Of a DNA stretch of 64,000 nt, positions 1 through 7,454 are shown piece by piece (position 1 is the stretch's first letter; every line of letters begins with the position of its first letter). Made by a program: the position numbers and the translations under genes. The stretch lies in contig NZ_SSXV01000028.1 in NCBI RefSeq assembly GCF_009469595.2, forward strand, positions 1 through 64,000, given 5' to 3'. The notes beneath the pieces are model-generated. The model had not been told where the DNA came from and did no database searches. It saw nothing but the letters and a program-made list of their open reading frames with translations. This stretch comes from Thauera sp. 2A1 (GTDB lineage Bacteria; Pseudomonadota; Gammaproteobacteria; Burkholderiales; Rhodocyclaceae).

Positions 1-45
1 GGTCGAGGTAGCGGTGCGTCCAAAATCGCCGCAGCGCTGGCATAA
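1..45 (+). CDS. 3' end of an unidentified ORF (partial)
   Basis: Frame 1 is open from the window edge and ends at TAA (43-45), giving a 14-residue tail (GRGSGASKIAAALA). A Gly/Ser then Ala-rich helix resembles the C-terminal helix-turn-helix of some recombinases, but 14 residues cannot establish a family. The true gene lies mostly outside the window. Confidence 0.2.
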   Translation, partial: GRGSGASKIAAALA

Positions 46-57
46 GAGGTGCCCGAA

Positions 58-210
58 ATGAAAACCCGCCTCCTGAAGACCCCGGATCTGCCCTCACAGA
101 CGCTTGGCTGGGCCTCGAACACCCCACAGCACCTGCGCATCGCGCGCCACTGGGTCTCATCGCATGTCAGTTACTCGGCTTGCGGAAATCAAATGCTTCT
201 CAGGCTCTGA
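58..210 (+). CDS. Possible 50-codon small ORF, function unknown
   Basis: ATG at 58 follows AAGAGGTG at a usable Shine-Dalgarno distance and opens a 50-codon frame ending at TGA (208-210). The product starts MKTRLLKTPDL and has no signal peptide, membrane segment or recognisable motif. Spacing behind the upstream partial ORF (13 nt) would suit an operon. I do not recognise it and it may be chance. Confidence 0.2.
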   Translation: MKTRLLKTPDLPSQTLGWASNTPQHLRIARHWVSSHVSYSACGNQMLLRL

Positions 211-240
211 GTCCTCGTCGGCAGTCTGCAAGCGAGGGCA

Positions 241-262
241 TGACTGGATATAATTTCAGTCA
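241..262 (+). promoter_or_regulatory. LexA-like SOS box overlapping a -10 element; possible leaderless start
   Basis: Positions 242-261 read GACTG-N10-CAGTC with an AT-rich spacer (gatataattt), the CTG-N10-CAG geometry of proteobacterial LexA boxes with matching flanks. TATAAT lies inside it at 249-254, so transcription should start near 261-262, at the helicase ATG itself. No Shine-Dalgarno is visible, fitting a leaderless mRNA. The box lacks the usual T after CTG and A before CAG. Confidence 0.5.
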
Positions 263-2409
263 TGAGCACCTCCAACCTCCTGCCCGATCCGCCGTCTGTC
301 GATCGCCTCCCCGCCTGTGATGGCGCAGACCCCGCGCCCTGGCTGGCGCGGCTCAATGCGGCGCAGCGCGAGGCGGTGGAGCATGGTGCGGGCGAGGGAC
401 GGTGCGAGCATGCGGGCGGGCCGCTGCTGGTGATCGCCGGCGCGGGCTCGGGCAAGACCAGCACGCTCGCACACCGTGTCGCCCGGCTGATCGCTGGCGG
501 CGCCGATCCTGCCCGCATCCTGCTGCTGACCTTCTCGCGCCGTGCAGCCGAGGAAATGCGGCGCCGTGTGCAGCGCATCCTCGGCGAGCTCGCGGCGACG
601 CAACCCTGGCTCGGCGGCGCGACGCTTGCCTGGTCGGGCACTTTCCACGGCGTGGGCGCACGGCTGTTGCGCGAATACGCCGGCCGCATCGGGCTCGATC
701 CGGCATTCACCATCCACGACCGCGAGGATTCCGCCGACCTGCTGAACCTGGTCCGGCACGACCAGGGCTTGTCGGCGAAGAACCGGCGCTTCCCGCTCAA
801 GGGCACCTGCCTGGCGATCTATTCGGCTGCGGTGAACACCCGTGCGCCGCTGGCCGAAGTGTTGCAGGCCTCATTCCCGTGGTGCGCCGAGTGGGAGAGC
901 GAGCTGAAGCAGTTGTTCCGCGCCTATGTCGAGGCCAAGCAGGCGCAGCAGGTGCTCGATTACGACGACCTGCTGCTGTACTGGTCGCAGATGATGGCCG
1001 AGCCGGCGCTGGCGCAGGAGGTGGGCGCGCTGTTCCAGCACGTGCTGGTCGACGAGTACCAGGACACCAACCACCTGCAGGCGGCCATCCTGCTGGCGAT
1101 GAAGCCCGATGGCCGCGGCCTCACCGTGGTCGGTGACGATGCACAGGCGATCTACGCCTTCCGCGGCGCCACGGTGCGCAACATCCTGGATTTTCCCGCC
1201 GCGTTCGAGCCGCCGGCGCGGGTGGTGACGCTGGAGCGCAACTACCGCTCCACGCAGCCGATCCTCGCCGCGGCCAATGCGGTGATCGGGCTTGCCGCCG
1301 AGCGCTATGCAAAGGATCTGTGGTCGGATCGTGAGTCCTCCTGGCCCCCGCGCCTGGTGTCGGTGAAGGACGACGCCGACCAGGCCGCCTTCGTCGTCGA
1401 GCAGGCGCTGGAGCGGCGCGAGGACGGGCTCAAGCTCAGGCAGCAGGCGGTGCTGTTCCGCGCTTCCAGCCACAGCGCGCGGCTGGAGATGGAGCTGACG
1501 CGGCGCAACATCCCCTTCGTGAAGTTCGGCGGACTCAAGTTCCTCGAAGCCGCGCACGTCAAGGATGTGCTCGCGCTGCTGCGCTGGACGGAGAACCCGC
1601 GCGATCGCATCTCGGGCTTCCGCGCCATCCAGTTGCTGGCCGGCATCGGCACGAAGACCGCCGGCCGCGTGCTCGACAACGTCTGTGCCGCGCCCGAGGG
1701 CTGTGCGCTGCTCGCCGAGCAGCCGGTGCCGGAGCTGGCGCGCGAAGGCTGGGAAGGGTTCGCCGCGCTCGTCGACCGCCTTGCTGGCCGTGCCGATGGC
1801 CCTGCGCGCTGGCCGGCGGAGTTCGAGCTTGCCTGCCGCTGGTACGAGACTCAGATGCCGCGCCTGTACGAGGACGCCGCGGTGCGCCTGCTCGACATCC
1901 AGCAACTCGCCCGCATCGCCGCCAGTTATCCGAGCCGGCAGCGCTTCCTCACCGAACTCACGCTGGACCCGCCCAGCGCGACCAGCGATGAAGCCGGCAC
2001 GCCGCTGCTCGACGAGGACTACCTCATCCTGTCCACGATGCATTCGGCCAAGGGCCAGGAATGGAGCGCGGTGAGCGTGCTGAACGTGGTCGACGGCTGC
2101 ATCCCGTCCGACATTGCCACCCGCAATGCCGCCGAGATCGAGGAGGAGCGCCGCCTGCTGTACGTGGCGATGACGCGGGCGAAGGACCACCTCGACCTCA
2201 TCGTGCCGCAGCGCTTCTACGTGACGCAGCAGCAGGGCCTGGGCGACCGCCATGTTTACGCCGGGCGCAGTCGCTTCATTCCCAACCGGCTGCTGGACCG
2301 GTTCGAGCAGATGAGCTGGCCGCCTCCGCCGCCCGAGCTGCGCGGCTCACCCGCCTCCCGCCAGGCTGCGATCGATCTCGCGGCGAAGATGCGGAACATG
2401 TGGTCCTGA
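262..2409 (+). CDS. UvrD/Rep/PcrA-family ATP-dependent 3'-5' DNA helicase (SF1A)
   Basis: A 715-residue superfamily 1A helicase, about the size of UvrD. Motifs appear in order: Q motif LNAAQREAV (31-39), Walker A GAGSGKT (60-66), Walker B DEYQD (264-268), motif III GDDAQAIYAFRGA (291-303), motif IV region LERNYRS, motif V STMHSAKGQEW, and motif VI LLYVAMTRAK. A short insertion (EGRCEHAGG) between the Q motif and Walker A is not typical of canonical UvrD, so this may be a lineage-specific paralogue and no symbol is given. The family unwinds DNA for repair and fork clearance using ATP. The start is the ATG inside a LexA-like box and next to a -10 element, which suggests SOS control. It stands alone, with a separate promoter before the next gene. 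Confidence 0.93.
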   Translation: MSTSNLLPDPPSVDRLPACDGADPAPWLARLNAAQREAVEHGAGEGRCEHAGGPLLVIAGAGSGKTSTLAHRVARLIAGGADPARILLLTFSRRAAEEMRRRVQRILGELAATQPWLGGATLAWSGTFHGVGARLLREYAGRIGLDPAFTIHDREDSADLLNLVRHDQGLSAKNRRFPLKGTCLAIYSAAVNTRAPLAEVLQASFPWCAEWESELKQLFRAYVEAKQAQQVLDYDDLLLYWSQMMAEPALAQEVGALFQHVLVDEYQDTNHLQAAILLAMKPDGRGLTVVGDDAQAIYAFRGATVRNILDFPAAFEPPARVVTLERNYRSTQPILAAANAVIGLAAERYAKDLWSDRESSWPPRLVSVKDDADQAAFVVEQALERREDGLKLRQQAVLFRASSHSARLEMELTRRNIPFVKFGGLKFLEAAHVKDVLALLRWTENPRDRISGFRAIQLLAGIGTKTAGRVLDNVCAAPEGCALLAEQPVPELAREGWEGFAALVDRLAGRADGPARWPAEFELACRWYETQMPRLYEDAAVRLLDIQQLARIAASYPSRQRFLTELTLDPPSATSDEAGTPLLDEDYLILSTMHSAKGQEWSAVSVLNVVDGCIPSDIATRNAAEIEEERRLLYVAMTRAKDHLDLIVPQRFYVTQQQGLGDRHVYAGRSRFIPNRLLDRFEQMSWPPPPPELRGSPASRQAAIDLAAKMRNMWS

Positions 2410-2506
2410 CCCCATTCCCACTTCTGCTCGTGCGCGTCCCGAGCAGGGAGGGCGAAAAGGCCTCTCGGGAATCGAATGGTAGCGATCGGGGAAAGCGCGA
2501 AAGCAG

Positions 2507-2534
2507 TTGAGAGTGGAGTGTAACTGCATATAAT
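2507..2534 (+). promoter_or_regulatory. Sigma-70-like promoter for the Sel1-repeat gene
   Basis: TTGAGA (2507-2512), a 16-nt spacer, then TATAAT (2529-2534). The predicted start, about 2541, leaves a 29-nt leader before the ATG at 2570. An upstream inverted repeat (TCCCGAG 2437-2443 with CTCGGGA 2464-2470) may end helicase transcription, but it has no T-tract. Confidence 0.55.
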
Positions 2535-2569
2535 GAAGCATCACATTCGAAGCACATGATGCTGATTTC

Positions 2570-3148
2570 ATGAGAGCAATAATTCCATTTGCGCTGTCCG
2601 CGCTCGTGGTCGCGTGCGCGCAGCCCGAACCGAAGGAAACCGCGCGCTTCTGCGATTCGTCCGGCTGCGTCGAGCGGCCAAGAGGCTACGTCAGCTCGGA
2701 GGTCGCTCAGGGCAAGGTCGAGGACGACGGTCGGACGGCGGCGTTGGAAGCCCTCGGCGATCGCGATCCGCGGGCTGCCTATGACTTGGGCCTGCGCTAT
2801 TTCCGTGGAGATGGCGTGCGGCAGGACAGCTACAAAGCCCTGACCTGGATGCGCTCGGCGGGCGAGCGCGGCCACCTCGAAGCACAGAAGGCGCTGGGGC
2901 GCCTTTACCTGACGGGACTGGAAGAAATGGGCGCGGACCCGGCCGAGGCAGAAAAGTGGCTTTCCCTGGCGGCAGCCCGTGGCGACAAGGAGTCCGCAAA
3001 GCTGCTCAGCGAGGCGAATGCGGCACGGAAGTCGGAACAGACTGAGTGGCAATTCCGCGAACGCTATAAGGCGATGGTTCGCGAGTATTGGTACCGACGT
3101 TATACATATCTGGGTTACTGGCGAAATGGTTACTGGTATTACCGTTGA
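2570..3148 (+). CDS. Sel1-repeat lipoprotein
   Basis: A 192-residue protein. The N-terminus has a short hydrophobic segment ending in an LVVAC lipobox (C16), so a lipoprotein anchored in the cell envelope is likely. Residues about 68-145 hold two Sel1/TPR-like repeats (AAYDLGLRYFRGDG... and AQKALGRLYLTG...), known in the family as protein-protein interaction scaffolds. The C-terminus is very rich in Tyr, Trp and Arg (WYRRYTYLGYW), an unusual surface-exposed tail. No clear Shine-Dalgarno precedes the ATG. The gene lies 92 nt before a CsgG-like lipoprotein on the same strand, so the two may act together at the outer membrane. The specific role is unknown. Confidence 0.75.
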   Translation: MRAIIPFALSALVVACAQPEPKETARFCDSSGCVERPRGYVSSEVAQGKVEDDGRTAALEALGDRDPRAAYDLGLRYFRGDGVRQDSYKALTWMRSAGERGHLEAQKALGRLYLTGLEEMGADPAEAEKWLSLAAARGDKESAKLLSEANAARKSEQTEWQFRERYKAMVREYWYRRYTYLGYWRNGYWYYR

Positions 3149-3240
3149 GGCATTGAACGCTTGACCGGCTGCCCCGGGGGCGGCACGTCCGCCATGGACC
3201 CGCGATCCCTGACCAACTTGAAGATGGAGGTAACTGAACC

Positions 3241-4047
3241 ATGAACCGATCCGCCATGTCCCGTACGGCGCTTGCCGTCATCGCGGCAGTTGCGCTTGGG
3301 GGCTGCGTCACCACCGGCACGCAGAAAACCGCGATGACCGGTTCCGCCGCTGGTGGGACCAGCGTCGACGCGAACTCGCAACTCGAGCGCTGCGATGCGC
3401 CCTTCGGCACGATTGCGGTGGACGACGGGCGCGCGGCGGACTGGTATGGTCAGTTCGGCAGCACGACTCATGTAACCACCATCGAGCCGTTGCTTCGGCT
3501 TGCCGTCCAGCAGTCGAACTGTTTTGTGATCACCTCGATTGGCAACTTGCGCACCGACAGCCGTCTTTCGCGCATCACCGACATCCAGCGCAACTCAGGC
3601 GAGTACCGGGCAGGCTCCAAGCAGCAGAAGGGGCAGCGGGTGGCAGCCGACTATTACCTCGAGCCGCAGATCATCATCAACAACGATTCGGTGGGGTCGG
3701 TTGGTGGCGTCGTGGGCGGCCTGCTCGGTGGCGCCGCCAGCGTGATCGCGGGTGGGCTGCAATCAAAGGTGTCCGTCGTCACCCTCAGTCTGTACGACAT
3801 CCGCTCGGCGGTGCAGATTTCCGCTGCTGAGGGCAGCGCTACAGCGACCAACTTCGGTGCGGCGCTGGGTGCTTTCGGCGGTGGTGCCGGCGGCGCCTTG
3901 GGTGGCTTTTCACGCACGCCCGAGGGCAAGGCGACCGTGGCGGCCTTCATGGAGGCATACAACAACATGGTGGTCGCCCTGCGCAGTTACAAGGCCCAAG
4001 ACGTCAAGGGCGGGCTCGGTCGCGGTGGCACGCTGCAGGTGAAGTGA
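3241..4047 (+). CDS. CsgG/HfaB-family outer-membrane lipoprotein
   Basis: A 268-residue protein with a lipoprotein signal ending LGGC (C22). After the mature N-terminus it matches the CsgG/HfaB pattern: FGTIAVDDGRAADWYGQFG, then a helix and FVITSIGNL, AADYYLEPQI, and a Gly-rich stretch (GSVGGVVGGLLGGAAS) around residues 155-175. This is followed by strand-like VVTLSLYDI and a helical C-terminus. The family includes the curli secretion pore and holdfast anchor HfaB. No curli subunit or csg partner gene is present here, so a curli role is not supported. GGAGG ahead of ATG 3241 supports the start. It probably forms a pair with the upstream Sel1 lipoprotein. Confidence 0.72.
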   Translation: MNRSAMSRTALAVIAAVALGGCVTTGTQKTAMTGSAAGGTSVDANSQLERCDAPFGTIAVDDGRAADWYGQFGSTTHVTTIEPLLRLAVQQSNCFVITSIGNLRTDSRLSRITDIQRNSGEYRAGSKQQKGQRVAADYYLEPQIIINNDSVGSVGGVVGGLLGGAASVIAGGLQSKVSVVTLSLYDIRSAVQISAAEGSATATNFGAALGAFGGGAGGALGGFSRTPEGKATVAAFMEAYNNMVVALRSYKAQDVKGGLGRGGTLQVK

Positions 4048-4255
4048 GCGGGTGACGAGGGCGCGCGCGTTGGCGAGCGCGTTGGCCAAAGAGGCAAGCC
4101 GAAACGGCCCGGGCGACAGCGTCGCCCCGTGAGGCTAGACCGGGTGCTGCTTGCAGGGCGTGGGCGTCATTGCGTCGGCCCTTTCATGTCATTGTCATTT
4201 CCTCGCCCCTTGCGCTGAACTTCGCGGCTGTGCCCGCGCCTTTTCGCCCATCCTT

Positions 4256-5737
4256 TCAAATCGTCTTCAAGTACTCGAGCAGGGCCTCCTTGTCGTCCTG
4301 CGGCAGATCGGTGCCGAACGCGTGTCCCTGGTTGCCGCCACCCTTCGCGCTCGTATCGTGACGGGTGCCGATGCGCTCCGCTTCCGCGCCGCTGGTGATG
4401 AAGCCGACCTTGACCGGGTCGTACACGTCGTAGCCGCGCCAGAAGACGGTCGGGCGCCCTGACGGCGGATCGAGCAGGTCGCGCAGCGTGGGCACCGAGC
4501 CGTTGTGCAGGTAGGGCGCGCGCAGCCAGATGCCGTCGAGGAAGGCGGCGACGTAGCCGGTGAGCGGCGCCTCGACCAGGCCGGGGCGCTCGATGCCCAT
4601 GTCACGCACGACCTTGTTCGCCTCGCGCGCGGCTTTCTCGTTCCAGGTGTCGATGCGATCGCGGCTGGTGCCGACCTCGGCCAGCGGCACGACGGTGCCG
4701 GTGCGCGCGGACGCGTGGCAGGCGGCGCAGGTGGCGTTGAACACCGCCTTGCCGCGCTCGGCCCGGGCCGCGTCGATCGGGAACGGATACTTGGGCGCAC
4801 GCTTCGCGCTGACGTATTCCTGGATCCAGCGCACCTGGCCGAGGAACTCCTCGTTGTTCTTGGGCGGCGCGCCCAGCAGGCCGAGCGCCGAGTCGATGAT
4901 CACCGAGTAGGGATCGTGGCTGTCGCCGGCGAAGTTCATGCGCATGCCCTGCTCGGGCTTGTACTTGCCCAGATTCCAGATCGAAGGCATGTCGGTGGGC
5001 CCCAGGCTGTCGTCCATCGGCCAGCGGATCATGAAGTACTTGGTCAGGTTCATCGCGTCGTCGCGGCCGCGACCCCAGGGCGGGAAGTCGGTGCGGTACA
5101 GCCAGGCGAACTGCTGCTCGCGCTCGAGCAGGCGCTTCTTGGTGATCGGGATGATCAGGAAGCGGTAGATCACCCGGTCGATGAAGGACATGTCGGTGAC
5201 CAGGCGGATTTCGGCCATCAGGTTGTCGGCATTGAAGCGCGGGTCCTTCGCGCAATCGACCAGGAAGCGGAAGAAGGCCCACAGGTTCAGCGTGTGGTTC
5301 GGGCCGGTGGGCACGAACACCGGTGGCGCGTCGGGCGCGGTGCGGTAGCTGGCGACGTGGCAGGACGCGCAGTTGTTGGCGACGCGCGGAAAGCCCACCA
5401 CCTTCTTCGAAAAGCCGGCCGGAAGTTCCTGGCCTTCCTCCCACACCACGCCGAAGGAGGCGTAGCCGCCTGGACCGGGCAGCAAGTCGGGAAACACGCG
5501 CGGCAGCACGTAGAAGATCCAGTAGGGAATGCCGGCGTCGCGCTCGGCGCCGATCGATCCGTACTTGAAGCGCATGTCGGGATCGTTCGTGATCCACTCC
5601 GGTTGCGGCTCCTCGCGGAAGAACTTGTACCAGGCGAAGGCGCCGCCGGCCGCGCCCAGCGCGAGCAGCAGCGCGAGGACAAGCAACAGACTGCGGCCGT
5701 GCTGGTGTGTGCCGACGATGAGAGGGTTTCGTTTCAT
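4256..5737 (-). CDS. Membrane-anchored dihaem c-type cytochrome, RoxA-like (cytochrome c peroxidase superfamily)
   Basis: A 493-residue protein: an N-terminal membrane anchor (about 17-37), then a periplasmic domain with two haem c motifs, CASCH (C123-H127) and CAACH (C337-H341). The C-terminal signature APYLHNGSVPTLRDLL followed by GHAFGTDLPQDDKEALLEYL is shared with RoxA rubber oxygenases and related dihaem proteins, but RoxA itself is longer (about 680 residues), so substrate cannot be inferred. GGGAG upstream supports ATG 5737. It is the last gene of a five-gene minus-strand cluster and a diverged paralogue of the next gene upstream (same NGSVPTLRDLL and GTDLP motifs). A role in periplasmic oxidation or electron transfer is inference. 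Confidence 0.78.
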   Translation of the reverse strand: MKRNPLIVGTHQHGRSLLLVLALLLALGAAGGAFAWYKFFREEPQPEWITNDPDMRFKYGSIGAERDAGIPYWIFYVLPRVFPDLLPGPGGYASFGVVWEEGQELPAGFSKKVVGFPRVANNCASCHVASYRTAPDAPPVFVPTGPNHTLNLWAFFRFLVDCAKDPRFNADNLMAEIRLVTDMSFIDRVIYRFLIIPITKKRLLEREQQFAWLYRTDFPPWGRGRDDAMNLTKYFMIRWPMDDSLGPTDMPSIWNLGKYKPEQGMRMNFAGDSHDPYSVIIDSALGLLGAPPKNNEEFLGQVRWIQEYVSAKRAPKYPFPIDAARAERGKAVFNATCAACHASARTGTVVPLAEVGTSRDRIDTWNEKAAREANKVVRDMGIERPGLVEAPLTGYVAAFLDGIWLRAPYLHNGSVPTLRDLLDPPSGRPTVFWRGYDVYDPVKVGFITSGAEAERIGTRHDTSAKGGGNQGHAFGTDLPQDDKEALLEYLKTI

Positions 5738-5831
5738 GGCTGGTTTGCTCCCGGGATGGGGCCGGCGGAGTCGGTCAGGGTGGGGCAGGGATTCTCGCGG
5801 TCCGCGCGCTCCCTGCGGCGAGGCTGCGCGG

Positions 5832-7433
5832 TCAGAAGGTTTTCAGGAATTCCACCAGGGCCTCCTTGTCGGCGTCCGGCAGATCGGTGCCGTAGGCGTG
5901 GCCCTCGTGTCCGGCATTGCCGTTGCCGGGCTTGGTGGTATCGAACACGAACAGGCCCGCGGCGTCGCTGCCAATCGCGGCGTCAGGCAGGGCCGACGCG
6001 AAGCCCACCCGCTCACGATCGTAGAGGTCGCTGCCGCGCGCGAACTTCGCCGGGCGCATCGACGACGGTTCGAGCAGGTCGCGCAGCGTGGGCACCGAGC
6101 CGTTGTGCAGGTAGGGCGCACGCAGCCAGATACCGTCGAGCGGCATGTTGGCGTAGCCCCAGGTCTTGCGGAAATGCTGGAAGCGGTGCGGGTAGCCGGC
6201 GTACAGCGTGGCCTGGTTCACCGCCAGGTCGCGCGTGTAGGAGTCGAGCCGTGCGCGGTCGGTGCCGATCTCGGCAATCGGCGTCACATGCCCGACCTTT
6301 GCGCCGCGGAAATCGCTGCCGCTGGCGCCGTGACAGCCGGCGCAGTATTCGGCGTACAAGGGCGCGCCGCGCGCCGCGCGCTCACGGTCGATCGGGTAGG
6401 GGTATTGCGGCGGGGTCGCGTCCAGCAGCCAGTCCTCGACGCGGCCGATCGCCGCGAGGTCGATGGTGGGCGGCGTGGTGCCGGTGCCGAAGGCGGCGCT
6501 CTTGTTGCGCTCTTCGGTGTGGTTGTTGTTGCCGTCCCAGTGCAGTTGCATGCGCTCGCCGTCGTCGCGCGTCATGCGCTTGCGCTGGTTCCAGATCGAC
6601 GGGAAATCGGACGCGCCTAGCAGCTCCTGCGCGGGCAGCATCTTCATTGGAAAGTTGAACAGCACCTTGGCCGAGTTGAAGGTGTCCACCCGGCCCGGCC
6701 CCCATTCCGGCTGGTCGAAGACGAATTCGAAGCGGCCGCGCAGCATCAGCAGGCGCTCGCGCATCAGCGCGATCGCCACCGGATACACCAGGTAGCGGTC
6801 GATCGGGTTCAGCTTGCCGGCGAGGCGGTCGATCTCGGGCACGATGAACTCGCGCGAGAACTTCGGCCCGGCGGCGCAGTTGAAGAAGAAGGTCTCGAAG
6901 GCGCGGATGTCGAAGCGGTGCGCCGGCATGCCCACGATGATGCGCGGGGCGGCATCCGGCGCGTCGCGCACAGTGCTGGTGTGGCAGGCGGCGCAGTTCA
7001 GGAACACACGGTCCAGCCCGAGGTTGCGCCGCTTCGATACGCCGATCGGCAGGTCGCGGCCGTCCTCGTAGATCAGGCCGAGAGCGGCGTAGCCGGTCAC
7101 CGCGGGAGTGCCCGCGGCGGGGCCTGTCGCGGGCCTGGTCGCCGACGCGGCAGCAGGGCGAGCACTGGCCGGTAGATGTTCGGCGCACACCTGCGGCAGC
7201 GCCTGCCAGATCCAGTAGGGAAAGCCGGACTCGCGTTCGCCGCCGGTCGAGCCGTACTTGAAGTGCTGCACCGGGTCGGTGTAGGTCACCGCTTCGTCGG
7301 GCAGGAAGCGTGCCATCGCATACAGCGCCACCAGCAGGATGACGATCCATGGCAGCCAGACGATGAAGCGCCCCAGCAGGCCCGGCCTGCGGTGTGCGGC
7401 CGGCGTGGGCGCGGGGCGGGCGGGCTCGGTCAT
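5832..7433 (-). CDS. Membrane-anchored dihaem c-type cytochrome, RoxA-like paralogue
   Basis: A 533-residue paralogue of the downstream gene. It has a single N-terminal membrane segment (about 23-43), haem motifs CAACH (C147-H151) and CAGCH (C364-H368), and the same C-terminal block (APYLHNGSVPTLRDLL then HAYGTDLPDADKEALVEFL). A Pro/Ala-rich insertion at about 88-112, absent from the paralogue, looks like a flexible linker expansion. GAGGAG upstream fits ATG 7433. The 94-nt gap to the next cytochrome gene and 21-nt gap to the preceding one suggest co-transcription. Both paralogues keep two haem sites, so each could work as a separate enzyme or as partners. Substrate unknown. Confidence 0.78.
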   Translation of the reverse strand: MTEPARPAPTPAAHRRPGLLGRFIVWLPWIVILLVALYAMARFLPDEAVTYTDPVQHFKYGSTGGERESGFPYWIWQALPQVCAEHLPASARPAAASATRPATGPAAGTPAVTGYAALGLIYEDGRDLPIGVSKRRNLGLDRVFLNCAACHTSTVRDAPDAAPRIIVGMPAHRFDIRAFETFFFNCAAGPKFSREFIVPEIDRLAGKLNPIDRYLVYPVAIALMRERLLMLRGRFEFVFDQPEWGPGRVDTFNSAKVLFNFPMKMLPAQELLGASDFPSIWNQRKRMTRDDGERMQLHWDGNNNHTEERNKSAAFGTGTTPPTIDLAAIGRVEDWLLDATPPQYPYPIDRERAARGAPLYAEYCAGCHGASGSDFRGAKVGHVTPIAEIGTDRARLDSYTRDLAVNQATLYAGYPHRFQHFRKTWGYANMPLDGIWLRAPYLHNGSVPTLRDLLEPSSMRPAKFARGSDLYDRERVGFASALPDAAIGSDAAGLFVFDTTKPGNGNAGHEGHAYGTDLPDADKEALVEFLKTF

Positions 7434-7454
7434 GGTCTTGCTCCTCGGCGCAGG

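Noticed and set aside
3241..4047. Curli secretion gene csgG
   Set aside because: The fold fits, but there are no curli subunits or other csg genes, so only a family-level call is justified.
4505..6658. A 717-codon plus-strand ORF over two cytochrome genes
   Set aside because: It spans two real minus-strand genes and their gap, and has Arg/Gly/Ala-rich shadow composition and no motif.
4256..7433. Naming the RoxA-like pair as rubber oxygenases
   Set aside because: Both are much shorter than RoxA and no rubber-degradation context is present; shared motifs show only superfamily membership.
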